From positions 62,001-126,000 of the forward strand of contig CAWELN010000008.1 of assembly GCA_963809795.1 (NCBI GenBank): DNA of 64,000 nucleotides. Reading direction: 5' to 3'. Under the pieces are notes generated by a model. That model saw nothing but the letters and a program-made list of their open reading frames with translations. It ran no database searches and had not been told where the DNA came from. The stretch's first letter is position 1; the number at the start of each line of letters is the position of its first letter. Shown piece after piece: positions 27,436-36,360 of this stretch. The translations under genes and the position numbers were made by a program. This stretch comes from DASUAS01 sp963809795. Lineage in GTDB: Bacteria > Actinomycetota > Acidimicrobiia > IMCC26256 > DASPTH01.

Positions 27436-28501
27436 ATGACGACGACCGCGAGCGACGACCAGCTGGAGGCGCTCGACCGCGAGCTCCTCAACGCGGTGCA
27501 GTGGGACTTCCCGCTCGAGCCCCGCCCGTTCGCGGTCCTGGGTGAGCGGTTGGGCATCAGCGAGGAGGCGGTCCGGGAGCGGGTCGCCCGGGTCAAGGAG
27601 CTCGGCGTCCTGCGCCAGCTCTCGGCCATCTTCGACACCCGGGCCCTCGGGTACGGCTCGGCCCTGGTCGCGGCCAAGATCGACCCCGAGCGGGTCGACG
27701 AGGCTGCCGCGGTCATCAGCGCCCACCCCGGGGTGAGCCACAACTACAAGCGCAACCACGCCTACAACCTCTGGTACACGATCGCGGTGCCGCCCGGGCG
27801 AGTCGCTGGAGGAGCACATCGACGTCCTCCATCGCGACTCCGGCGCGCTCGTCACCCGAAAGCTGCCCACGCTGAAGCTCTACAAGATCGGGGTCAAGCT
27901 CGACATGACCGGCGCCACCCGGGCCGACGCCAAGGCCGAGGTGCTGGAGCACGAGCGGCCCGAGCGGCGCGAGCACATGGACGCGCCCGAGCTGTCCGAC
28001 CTCGAGGTCGCGACCATCCGCGTCGTGCAGGAGGACCTCCCGCTGGTCGAGCGACCCTTCGCCGCCTACGGCGAGATGATCGGCTGCGACGAGGCGACCG
28101 TCCTCGACCTGCTCCGCTCGTTCAAGGAGCGCAAGCTCATGCGCCGCTTCGCGGCAGTGATGAACCACCGGTCGGCCGGGTTCAAGGCCAACGCGATGGG
28201 CGTGTGGGCGGTCCCGGACGCGCAGCTCGACGAGATCGGCCCGCAGATGGCCGGGTTCGCGCTCGTGAGCCACTGCTACCGGCGCCCGACCTACGACGAC
28301 TGGCCGTACTCGATCTTCACGATGGTGCACGGCAAGAACGCCAAGGACTGCGAGGCGACCATCGCCGCGATCCACGACGAGACCGGCGTCGACGAGTACG
28401 CGCTCCTGTGGTCGATCAAGGAGTACAAGAAGACCCGCGTGCGCTACTACACCGACGACTGGGACGATTGGCGCGCCGCGCACCTCACGTCGGCTTCTTG
28501 A
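27436..28501 (+). CDS. fused siroheme decarboxylase (NirDL/AhbAB-like), one frameshift
   Basis: An Lrp/AsnC-like protein in two halves. The first half ends with HNYKRNHAYNLWYTIAVP, typical of NirD/AhbA; the second has HCYRRPTYDDWPYSIFTMVHG (split here by position: HCYRRPTYDDW then PYSIFTMVHG), typical of NirL/AhbB. In Ahb/Nir proteins these histidine/tyrosine-bearing stretches form the active site that decarboxylates siroheme to 12,18-didecarboxysiroheme. The frame breaks at 27796-27798, where GGGCGAG is found and GGCGAG would keep PPGESLEEH in frame. Repaired length is ~354 residues, matching NirDL fusions. The helix-turn-helix regions mean a regulator was considered, but the catalytic stretches argue for the enzyme. 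Confidence 0.82.
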
Positions 28502-28511
28502 GCGACGCCAA

Positions 28512-29693
28512 TTGATCGACGTCAACCGGGTCCGGGCCGACACGCCCGGATGCCGCGACGTGGTGCACCTCAACAACGCGGGCGCGGCACTTCCACCGCG
28601 CGTCGTCGTCGACACCGTCGTGGAGCATCTGGAGCTCGAGGCGCGCATCGGGGGGTACGCAGCCGCCGACGCGGTCGCGGCCCGGTCGGCGGCGGTGTAC
28701 GACTCGGTGGCGGCGCTGCTCGGCGCCGCGGTCGACGAGATCGCACTGGTGGAGAACGCGACCCGCGCGTGGGACATGGCGTTCTACGCGTTGGCGAGGT
28801 CGTTCACCGCCGGCGATCGGATCCTCACCGCACGGGCGGAGTACGCGAGCAACGTGATCGGCATGCTGCAGGCCGCGCGGAGCACCGGGGCGGAAGTGGT
28901 GGTCGTGCCCGACGACGAGTCGGGCCAACTGTCGGTCGACGCGCTGCGCGACCTGCTCGACGACCGGGTCCGGCTGGTCGCGATCTCGTGGATCCCGACA
29001 CAGAGCGGGCTCGTGAACCCCGCCGCCGCGGTGGGCGCGCTGGCCCGTCAGGCCGGCGTGCCCTACCTGCTCGACGCCTGCCAGGCCGTCGGGCAGCTCC
29101 CGGTCGATGTCGACGCGCTGGGCTGCGACTTCCTGTCGGCGACCGGTCGCAAGTACCTCCGGGCGCCGCGCGGCACCGGGTTCCTCTACGTGCGGCGATC
29201 CCGGCTCGCCGGCCTCGAGCCGCCGTTCCTCGACGTGCACGCGGCCCGGTGGGCGCCCGGCGACGCGGTCGAGGTGCGCGACGACGCCCGCCGGTTCGAG
29301 AGCTGGGAGCACAGCGTCGCCAACCGGCTCGGGTTGGGCGCGGCGGTCGACTACGCCCTGGCGCTCGGCGCCGACGCCATCGCGGCACGGATCGAGTCGC
29401 TCGCGACCTCGTTGCGCGCGCAGCTCGTCGAGATCCCCGGGCTCACGCTGCACGACGAGGGCGTCGAGCAGTGCGGCATCGTCACGTTCACCATCGCCGG
29501 CGTCGACGAGTACGAGCTGGCGGCGCGGTTGCGGACGGAGGGCATCAACATCTCGGTGTCGACCATCGACTTCGCCCGGTACGACTTCGAAGCGCGCGGG
29601 CTCGAGGCCGTCGCGCGCGCGTCGGTGCACTACTACAACACCGAGGAGGAGCTCGCTCGGTTCGTCGGCGCACTGCGCGCCCCGCGCCCCTAG
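28512..29693 (+). CDS. class V aminotransferase-fold PLP enzyme (not a desulfurase)
   Basis: 393 residues from TTG 28512. The PLP lysine lies in SATGRKYLRAPRG, the cofactor-binding aspartate region is LLDACQAVGQLP, and substrate-side HLNNAGAALPP is present. It lacks the RAGxxC loop of cysteine desulfurases (compare sufS at the left edge), so sulfur mobilisation is unlikely. Relatives include isopenicillin-N-epimerase-like and EgtE-like lyases; I cannot choose. It starts 10 bp after the siroheme-decarboxylase-like gene and is probably co-transcribed. The 3' end overlaps the convergent SDR gene by four bases. Confidence 0.85.
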   Translation: MIDVNRVRADTPGCRDVVHLNNAGAALPPRVVVDTVVEHLELEARIGGYAAADAVAARSAAVYDSVAALLGAAVDEIALVENATRAWDMAFYALARSFTAGDRILTARAEYASNVIGMLQAARSTGAEVVVVPDDESGQLSVDALRDLLDDRVRLVAISWIPTQSGLVNPAAAVGALARQAGVPYLLDACQAVGQLPVDVDALGCDFLSATGRKYLRAPRGTGFLYVRRSRLAGLEPPFLDVHAARWAPGDAVEVRDDARRFESWEHSVANRLGLGAAVDYALALGADAIAARIESLATSLRAQLVEIPGLTLHDEGVEQCGIVTFTIAGVDEYELAARLRTEGINISVSTIDFARYDFEARGLEAVARASVHYYNTEEELARFVGALRAPRP

Positions 29694-30718
29694 CCCGCGC
29701 GGCGACGCCGGCGGTAGGAGACGACGATGACGGTCGTGGCGACCGCGGTCACGCCCATCACGACGAGCGGACGGTGATCGCGCGGCGGCAGCGTCGCCAC
29801 CGCTTCGTTGATCGCGTCCACGTTCGTGTGCGAGGGGGCCCACCCCGCGGCCTTGAGCTTGTCGTTGGCCATGACCCACGGATGGGTGAGGTACGGCACG
29901 ACTCCCGGTGGCACGTCGCCGAGGCCCAGCTCCCAGGTGCGGTCGAGGATGCGCTCGAGCGCCTCGGCCGGGAGCGCGGGCACCGCCGAACGCGGGATCC
30001 TCTCCCGTGCGGCGGAGGCGTCGAGCCAGCCGTCGGCCGCCACGTTGTAGACGCCGGGGAGATCGTGTGTGGCCGCGAGCGCGAGCGCGGCCGCGAGGTC
30101 GTCGACGTGCACCACCTGCACCGGCATCGCCGCGCCCCGGACCCGCAACGGCGGACGGCCCAGCAGGATGCGGGCGGGCAGTCGCTCCGCCCCCGGGCCC
30201 ACCACCGGCGCCGATCGCAGCGTGGTCACGGTGACGTCGGGGTGGTCGGCGCGCCACTCGCCGAGGAGGCGCTCGACCTCGGCGCCCTGCACCGCGGGCG
30301 AGAAGTGCGGGTTCGGGCGGAGGGGCGCGTCCTCCGTCAGCGGGACCGGGTTGTTGGCCCAGGCGCCGTAGACGGTGGCGCTCGAGATGCGCACGATCCG
30401 CCGGGCACCCACCGACGCGGCGGCGTCGAGCACGTGCCGGGTGCCCTCGACGTTGACCCGCGCCATCAGCCCGACGTCGGGCACGGGGTCGACCACGCCG
30501 GCGAGGTGCACCACCACGTCGATGCCCTCGAGGAGCGGTTTGAGCTCCGTCCCGGCGATGTCGACGCGGGCGAACTCGACGTTGCGAGGCCGCCGATCCG
30601 GTTCGCGCACGTCGAGGCCGAGGACCCGATCGACGTCCGGATGGGCGGCGAGCACGGGGAGGAGGTGGCGCCCGACCAGGCCGGAGGCGCCGGTGACGGC
30701 GACGGAATGCACACCCAT
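29690..30718 (-). CDS. extended SDR (NAD-dependent epimerase/dehydratase-like) with C-terminal membrane anchor
   Basis: 342 residues. The nucleotide-binding motif GASGLVGRH is intact near the start, and the core has VVHLAGVVDP and VRISSATVYG. The place of the catalytic YxxxK reads SPAVQGAEVERLL, so the usual Tyr and Lys are not visible. The last ~30 residues form a membrane helix (PLVVMGVTAVATTVIVVSY) followed by arginines, making it tail-anchored. It is divergent from the Zincin_2 gene with only 11 bp between starts. A non-catalytic NAD(P)-binding or atypical SDR role is possible. Confidence 0.83.
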   Translation of the reverse strand: MGVHSVAVTGASGLVGRHLLPVLAAHPDVDRVLGLDVREPDRRPRNVEFARVDIAGTELKPLLEGIDVVVHLAGVVDPVPDVGLMARVNVEGTRHVLDAAASVGARRIVRISSATVYGAWANNPVPLTEDAPLRPNPHFSPAVQGAEVERLLGEWRADHPDVTVTTLRSAPVVGPGAERLPARILLGRPPLRVRGAAMPVQVVHVDDLAAALALAATHDLPGVYNVAADGWLDASAARERIPRSAVPALPAEALERILDRTWELGLGDVPPGVVPYLTHPWVMANDKLKAAGWAPSHTNVDAINEAVATLPPRDHRPLVVMGVTAVATTVIVVSYRRRRRAG

Positions 30719-30723
30719 ACACT
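30718..30723 (+). promoter_or_regulatory. -10 box, leaderless type, Zincin_2 gene
   Basis: TACACT, six bases, then GTG 30730. It overlaps the start codon region of the divergent SDR gene. Confidence 0.5.
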
Positions 30724-30729
30724 GACCGC

Positions 30730-32058
30730 GTGGCCGACTCCTCTCAACCCGAAGAGCCCGAGGAGCCCGAGAACTCCCCCATTCCCGGCTTTCCGGGCTT
30801 CCTCTTCGGCGGCGCGGGCGGCGACTTCGACCCGTCCAAGATCGACTTCTCCCAGATCGACCTCGGCCAGGTGATGCGCCTGCTGCAGTCGACCGGACCG
30901 GTCAACTGGGAGATCGCGCGCCAGACCGCGGAGTGGGTCGCGCTCGAGGGCGAATCGGAACCGCCGGTGTCGGCGCGCGACCGCGAGCAGTTCGAGGAGC
31001 TCGCGCACGCGGCGCAGACGCTCGTGGTGGGCGAGACCGGTCTCACCGCGACGTTCGCCACCGCGCTCGCGACCGTCGGCGCCAAGGGATGGGTCGATCT
31101 CCACCTCGTCGCGCTCCGTCCCGTGCTCGAGGCCATGGCCGCGACGCTGGGCGAGGCGATGCAGCAGGTCGGTGACGACGACGAAGACGACGACATCGCC
31201 GGCGCCGGCGGCTTCCCCGGGGTGCCGGGGATGGCGGGCCTGGCCGGGATGGGCAACATGATGGGGCTGCTCGCGCCCGCGTTGCTGGGCGTGCAGGCGG
31301 GCTCGATGATCGGGTACCTCGCGCAGCACGCGCTGGGCCGCTACGACCTGCCGCTGCCCACCGGGCCGGCGCCGGTCGGCGACTCCCCCGGTGGCGACGC
31401 GCCCACGCTGTGCTTCGTCGTGCCCAACATCGACGCGTTCGAGGAGGCGTGGTCCCTCCCGCGCGACGACCTGCGCTTCTACGTCGCGCTCCACGAGACC
31501 GTGCACGCGGCGGCCCGATCGGTCCCATGGGTGCGCGGCCGGCTCGTCCGCCTGGCCGTCGACTACGTCTCGAGCTACGAGATCGACCCGTCGTCGTTCG
31601 AAGCGGAGTTCGGGATGATCGATCCCCAGGACCCCGAGGCGATGCAGCGGATGACCGAGAACCCCGAGCGGGTGCTGGGCGCGATGCAGTCGCCGCGTCA
31701 GGTCGCGCCCCGGGAGGAGCTGCAGCGGCTCACCGCCGTCGTCGAGGGCTACGCCGACCACGTGCTCACCCAGATCGGCCGGCGCCTCATCCCCACGTTC
31801 GACCAGATCCACGAGGCGATGCAGCGCCACCGCGTCGAGCGGGGCGAGGCCGAGCGGTTCATCGAGGGACTGCTCGGGCTGAAGCTCGAGCGCGCGCACT
31901 ACGAGCGGGGCCAGGCGTTCGTCGACGGCGTGGTCGAGCGGGCCGGCATCGAGGGACTGAACCGCCTGTGGGAGGAGCAGTCGATGCTGCCCACCCCGAA
32001 CGAGCTCGACGCGCCCGGGCTCTGGCTGGCCCGCATCGACCTTCCCGGCCCACACTGA
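30730..32058 (+). CDS. Zincin_2 (DUF2342) family metal-dependent hydrolase
   Basis: 442 residues. Zinc-binding HExxH-type motif HETVHAA near residue 257 with downstream acidic residues, in the family pattern FYVALHETVHAAARS; the rest is helical with a glycine-rich linker (about 155-180). This actinobacterial family has a zincin fold and is often annotated near F420-related genes. The substrate is unknown. There is no signal peptide, so it acts in the cytoplasm. Confidence 0.88.
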   Translation: MADSSQPEEPEEPENSPIPGFPGFLFGGAGGDFDPSKIDFSQIDLGQVMRLLQSTGPVNWEIARQTAEWVALEGESEPPVSARDREQFEELAHAAQTLVVGETGLTATFATALATVGAKGWVDLHLVALRPVLEAMAATLGEAMQQVGDDDEDDDIAGAGGFPGVPGMAGLAGMGNMMGLLAPALLGVQAGSMIGYLAQHALGRYDLPLPTGPAPVGDSPGGDAPTLCFVVPNIDAFEEAWSLPRDDLRFYVALHETVHAAARSVPWVRGRLVRLAVDYVSSYEIDPSSFEAEFGMIDPQDPEAMQRMTENPERVLGAMQSPRQVAPREELQRLTAVVEGYADHVLTQIGRRLIPTFDQIHEAMQRHRVERGEAERFIEGLLGLKLERAHYERGQAFVDGVVERAGIEGLNRLWEEQSMLPTPNELDAPGLWLARIDLPGPH

Positions 32059-32118
32059 TTCATTGTCGGTGGACGTCCGGAAACCGGACGTCACGCGACA
32101 GTGAATGGAGGAGCTCGG

Positions 32119-32856
32119 ATGAAGGTCGGCGTGTTGGGGGCGGGGGTCATGGGCGCCGGGATCGCGCAGGTGACGGCGACCGCGGGGTACGAGACCGTCT
32201 GTTACGACGTCGACGCCGGTGCACTCGAGCGGGGGCTCGAGCACGTCACGACCGGTCGCTACGGCTTCGAGCGCGGGGTCGAGCGCGGGAAGCTGACTCG
32301 CGAGGACGCCGACGCCGCGCTCACCCGCCTGTCGTTCACGGCGGCGTTCGACGACGCCGCCGACGTGGACCTCGTCGTGGAGGCGGTGCCGGAGAAGCTC
32401 GAGCTCAAGCAGCAGGTGTTCCGCGACCTCGACGCCGCGGCGCCCGCGGACACGATCCTGGCGTCGAACACGTCGGGGTTCCCGATCGGCCAGCTCGCGG
32501 CGGTGACCCGGCGTCCGGAGCTCGTGATCGGGTGGCACTGGGCGTCGCCGCCCGCGGTGATGCGCCTGGCCGAGATCGTGCGCGCCGAGGGCACCAGCGA
32601 CGAGACCGTGCAGACGGTGGTCGACGTCGCGACCGCGTGTGGCAAGAACCCGGTGGTGATCGCCGACGCGCCGAGCGGCGCGTGGGGCTTCGTCGCCAAC
32701 CGCGTGTACATGGCGATGATCCAGGAGGCGAATCGCTGCGTCGACGAAGGCATCGCCACCCGCGAGCAGGTCGACATGCTGATGGTCGACTGCTTCCGCT
32801 GGCCGGTGGGTCCCTTCGGCATGGTGCAGGGCGCGACCTCCGGGTGGGGTCAATAG
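32119..32856 (+). CDS. 3-hydroxyacyl-CoA dehydrogenase, C-terminus shortened
   Basis: 245 residues from ATG 32119, preceded by GGAGGAG. NAD-binding start VGVLGAGVMGAGIAQ is followed by VVEAVPEKLELK with the active-site region SNTSGFPI and HWASPP. The C-terminal domain begins (GFVANRVYMAMIQEANRC) but stops at PVGPFGMVQGATSGWGQ. Family members normally run ~40 more residues to a YDY-like ending. The stop is four bases from the stop of the convergent MFS gene. It oxidises 3-hydroxyacyl-CoA in beta-oxidation or butyrate-type pathways, if still active. Confidence 0.85.
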   Translation: MKVGVLGAGVMGAGIAQVTATAGYETVCYDVDAGALERGLEHVTTGRYGFERGVERGKLTREDADAALTRLSFTAAFDDAADVDLVVEAVPEKLELKQQVFRDLDAAAPADTILASNTSGFPIGQLAAVTRRPELVIGWHWASPPAVMRLAEIVRAEGTSDETVQTVVDVATACGKNPVVIADAPSGAWGFVANRVYMAMIQEANRCVDEGIATREQVDMLMVDCFRWPVGPFGMVQGATSGWGQ

Positions 32857-32860
32857 CCGC

Positions 32861-34183
32861 CTACGGCTCGGCGGCCGGTGGGTCGCCGGTCGGCCGCGCC
32901 GGGCGGCGGAAGCGTCGCTTCACGCGGTCGACGGCGTGGTCGCGCGAGCGCGAGATGGTGCGGTCGACCGCCTCCGGCAGCAGCTTCGTGCGCATGACGC
33001 GGCCGCGGGCGGCGCGCAAGGCGGCGACGTAGGACACGGCCGCGAACCCCAGCACGATGGCGAGGAGGAACAGTCCCATCTGCTTGGCGAACGGGATGAT
33101 CGCGATGATGCCGCCGATCACCCAGACGAGTTGGAACCGCGTCTCGAACTTGGCGAACGCGCGTCCGCGAACGGCATCCGGACCGTCGCGTTGCAAGAGG
33201 CTGTCGAACCCGAGCCGCCCGGCCGCGGCGCCGATCCCCAGCGTGAACGCGGCGAGCACAAAGCCTGCCGCGCCGGCCACCACCGCACCGAGCAGCGCAA
33301 AGGCAGCGGGGAGCACGAGCGACGACGCGAGGATCACCTCTTCGCGTGCGGCGCGGCGGAGCGCGGGCGCGACGAGCACACCGAGGAAGTTCCCGACGTA
33401 GGCGGCGCCGCCGGCCAGGCCCAACGCGAAGAGATCGTGCTTGAGCGAGAACGCGGTGAAGAACGCCAAGAAGCCGACGCATCCCCGCAGTGCGGCCATC
33501 GCGCTCGAACCGAGCAGGATGCTCGGCGTGTGCATCTCGTCCCGTTCCAGCCGTTGCATCCGCTCGTCGGCGGGCGCGCGCAGTCGCGTCCGCGGAATCT
33601 GGATCGCGAGGATCGTCGCGACGACGAACACGACCGCAGCGAAGCGCAGGGACCAGTCGGCGCCGAAGAGCTTGTAGACCACGAACGCGGGCGCGGCCCC
33701 GGCGAACACGGCGATCGCGTTGATGAGCGCGAGGCGCGAGTTGGCGGTGACGAGCTCGGCGTCGTCCTTCACCAGGGCCGGGACCAGCGCGCTCTTGGCG
33801 ATCGCGCTCCCCTTCTGGAGGACGAGCACGCCGAACGCGAGTGGGTACACGAGCAGGCCTTCGGGCGCGGGCTTGCTGATGTACATGGCCAGGGCGATGC
33901 ACAGCACCGCCCGACCGGCGGCCGACGCGATCAGGAAGAGGCGGCGGCCCCCTTTCATGCGGTCGAGCGCGGGACCGAGCACCGGGGCGACGATCACGAA
34001 CGGCGTCATGGTGATCAGGAGGAACAGCAGCACCTTGCCCCGGGCCGCGCTGGTGGGGCTCGAGAAGAAGATCGAGCCCGCCATCGACACGAGGATGCAC
34101 GCGTCGCCACACGCGCTGGTCGCCTGCGCGTAGACCAGCCGTGCGAAGGGCGTCGGCTCGGCGAAGCGCGGGTCAGTGCTCAT
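32861..34183 (-). CDS. major facilitator superfamily transporter
   Basis: 440 residues, about twelve membrane segments, with cytoplasmic loop PALDRMKGGRRLFL between helices 2 and 3 as in MFS proteins. Start is ATG 34183 with a G-rich site upstream; the open frame runs further back over the divergent ppk gene but is arginine-rich background there. The basic C-terminal tail (VDRVKRRFRRPARP) is cytoplasmic. The substrate is unknown; the fold is nearest to drug/lipid-type MFS carriers. Confidence 0.85.
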   Translation of the reverse strand: MSTDPRFAEPTPFARLVYAQATSACGDACILVSMAGSIFFSSPTSAARGKVLLFLLITMTPFVIVAPVLGPALDRMKGGRRLFLIASAAGRAVLCIALAMYISKPAPEGLLVYPLAFGVLVLQKGSAIAKSALVPALVKDDAELVTANSRLALINAIAVFAGAAPAFVVYKLFGADWSLRFAAVVFVVATILAIQIPRTRLRAPADERMQRLERDEMHTPSILLGSSAMAALRGCVGFLAFFTAFSLKHDLFALGLAGGAAYVGNFLGVLVAPALRRAAREEVILASSLVLPAAFALLGAVVAGAAGFVLAAFTLGIGAAAGRLGFDSLLQRDGPDAVRGRAFAKFETRFQLVWVIGGIIAIIPFAKQMGLFLLAIVLGFAAVSYVAALRAARGRVMRTKLLPEAVDRTISRSRDHAVDRVKRRFRRPARPTGDPPAAEP

Positions 34184-34250
34184 GTCCCCCCCGGACGTTA
34201 CCCCTCGCTCCGACCCCGATCGGCCCCGTCGGCAGGCCCCGTACCGGGAG

Positions 34251-34256
34251 TACCAT
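34251..34256 (+). promoter_or_regulatory. -10 box, leaderless type, ppk1
   Basis: TACCAT, six bases, then GTG 34263. It supports that start over ATG 34176, which would overlap the divergent MFS start. Confidence 0.55.
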
Positions 34257-34262
34257 TGTCCG

Positions 34263-36353
34263 GTGGCCGGGCCGGACATCGCACTCGCGCAACCTCGACC
34301 TCCGCTGGAGGATCCGGCCGACCGGTTCCTCAATCGCGAGCTCTCGTGGCTCGACTTCAACGACCGCGTGCTCGCCCTGGCCGAGGACCCGCACCTGGCG
34401 CTGCTCGAGCGGGCCAAGTTCCTCGCCATCTTCAGCCAGAACCTCGACGAGTTCTTCGAGGTCCGGGTCTCGGGCCTCATGGAGCAGCTCGACGCCGGCC
34501 TGCGGAGCACGACGCCCGATGGGCTCGACCTCGTCGGGCAGCTCCGGGCCATCCGGGAGCGGGTGAACGAGCTCGTCGGCCGGGCGGCCGCGGTGTTCGG
34601 CGCCGAGGTCGCGCCCACGTTGGAGGACGCCGGGATCCGGTTCCTCGACTGGGACGAGCTGTCCGACGGCGAGCGCGCGCACCTCGACGACCTCTTCGCC
34701 GAGTCGATCTTCCCGGTCCTGACCCCGCTCGCGGTCGACCCGGCCCACCCGTTCCCCTACATCTCGAACCTCTCGCTCAACCTGGCCGTCACCGTGCGCG
34801 ACCCGTCGAGCGGCGACGAGCGGTTCGCCCGGGTGAAGGTGCCCCCGTTGCTCCCGCGGTTCGTGTCGCTGGCCGACGGCGTGCGCTTCGTGCTGCTGGA
34901 GCAGCTCATCGCGGCCAAGCTCGACCTCCTCTTCCCCGGCATGGAGGTGCTCGCGCACCACCCGTTCCGCGTCACCCGCGACGCCGACTTCGAGCTCGAG
35001 GACGAAGCCGAGGACCTCCTCGAGGCGATGGAGTCGGTCCTGCGCCGGCGCAGCAAGTTCGGGCGCACGGTGCGGCTCGAGGTCGACACCAAGATGACCG
35101 CCGAGGTGCTCGAGCTGCTCTGCCGGGAGCTCGAGCTGTCCAACGAGGACGTCAACGTGATCGACGGCCCGCTCGACCTCGGTGGCCTCTGGTCCATCTA
35201 CGGTCTCGACCGGCCCGATCTCAAGGAGGAGCCGTGGGTGCCGCAGACCCCGCTCCTCCTCCAGGGCAGCGACCCCCCGCCCGACTTCTTCCGGTTGCTG
35301 AGGTCCACCGACGTCCTGGTGCACCACCCCTACGACTCGTTCGCCACGTCGGTCGAGCAGTTCGTGGAACAGGCCGCGAGCGACCCGCAGGTGCTGGCGA
35401 TCAAGCAGACCATCTACCGAACCGCGGGCGCCGAGAGCGCGCTGGTCGGGTCGCTGGTGAAGGCCGCTGAGCAGGGCAAGCAGGTCGTCGCGCTGGTGGA
35501 GCTCAAAGCCCGGTTCGACGAGCAGGCCAACATCGCCCGTGCCCGCGTGTTGGAGGAGGCGGGCGTCCACGTGGTGTACGGCCTGGTCGGCCTCAAGACC
35601 CACGCCAAGGTCATGCTCGTGGTCCGCCAGGAAGCCGAAGGGATCCGCCGCTACTGCCACGTCGGCACCGGCAACTACAACCCCAAGACCGCCGACCTCT
35701 ACGAGGACCTCGGCCTGCTGTCGGCCGACCCCGACCTCGGCGCCGACCTCACCGATCTCTTCAACCACCTCACCGGCTACAGCCACCAGGGCACCTACCG
35801 CAAGCTGCTGGTCGCGCCCGCGCATCTGCGGCACGCGATCGCCGATCGCATCGAGCAGCAGGCGGCCCTGGGCGCGGCCGGCCGCATCACCATGAAGATG
35901 AACAGCCTGGTCGACCCGGCACTGATCGACACGCTCTACGACGCGTCGCAGCAGGGCACCGAGGTCGACCTCGTGGTGCGGGGCATCTGCTGCCTGCGAC
36001 CCCAGGTGCCGGGCCTGTCCGACAACATCCGGGTGCGGTCCATCGTGGGTCGCTTCCTCGAGCACTCCCGGGTCTACCGCTTCGGCGCCGACCCCGAAAC
36101 CGCCGAGTACCTCATCGGTTCGGCCGACCTGATGCCGCGGAACCTCGACCACCGCGTCGAGGCGCTCACGCCGGTCACCGATCCCCGGCTGCGCGCCCGG
36201 CTGGCGGAGATGCTCGACCTCAACCTGGCCGACGACGTGCTCGCCTGGGAGCTCGGCGCTGACGGAGCGTGGACGAAGGTCCCGACGACGGCGGGCATCT
36301 CCACGCACCGCGCGCTCGAGGAGCTGGCGGTCGCCCGGGCCCACGGCCTCTGA
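34263..36353 (+). CDS. ppk1: polyphosphate kinase PPK1
   Basis: 696 residues, usual PPK1 length. It makes polyphosphate reversibly from ATP through phosphohistidine. The N-terminal domain begins FLNRELSWLDFNDRVL. The catalytic domains carry IKQTIYRTAG, VGLKTHAKVMLVV (autophosphorylated histidine region) and HVGTGNYNPKTA. It is the first gene of a run with CYTH-CHAD, Nudix and SixA genes, all with small gaps or overlaps, which fits polyphosphate metabolism. Confidence 0.96.
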   Translation: MAGPDIALAQPRPPLEDPADRFLNRELSWLDFNDRVLALAEDPHLALLERAKFLAIFSQNLDEFFEVRVSGLMEQLDAGLRSTTPDGLDLVGQLRAIRERVNELVGRAAAVFGAEVAPTLEDAGIRFLDWDELSDGERAHLDDLFAESIFPVLTPLAVDPAHPFPYISNLSLNLAVTVRDPSSGDERFARVKVPPLLPRFVSLADGVRFVLLEQLIAAKLDLLFPGMEVLAHHPFRVTRDADFELEDEAEDLLEAMESVLRRRSKFGRTVRLEVDTKMTAEVLELLCRELELSNEDVNVIDGPLDLGGLWSIYGLDRPDLKEEPWVPQTPLLLQGSDPPPDFFRLLRSTDVLVHHPYDSFATSVEQFVEQAASDPQVLAIKQTIYRTAGAESALVGSLVKAAEQGKQVVALVELKARFDEQANIARARVLEEAGVHVVYGLVGLKTHAKVMLVVRQEAEGIRRYCHVGTGNYNPKTADLYEDLGLLSADPDLGADLTDLFNHLTGYSHQGTYRKLLVAPAHLRHAIADRIEQQAALGAAGRITMKMNSLVDPALIDTLYDASQQGTEVDLVVRGICCLRPQVPGLSDNIRVRSIVGRFLEHSRVYRFGADPETAEYLIGSADLMPRNLDHRVEALTPVTDPRLRARLAEMLDLNLADDVLAWELGADGAWTKVPTTAGISTHRALEELAVARAHGL

Positions 36354-36360
36354 TCCCGAC

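Noticed and set aside
27905..28501. Second half of the NirDL-like gene as a separate regulator gene
   Set aside because: The first half continues into it after removing one base, and there is no ribosome site before it.
28512..29693. Class V enzyme as a second cysteine desulfurase
   Set aside because: The RAGxxC catalytic loop is absent.
34176..34262. Earlier ATG for ppk1
   Set aside because: It overlaps the divergent MFS start, and a TACCAT box points to GTG 34263, where PPK1 homology begins.
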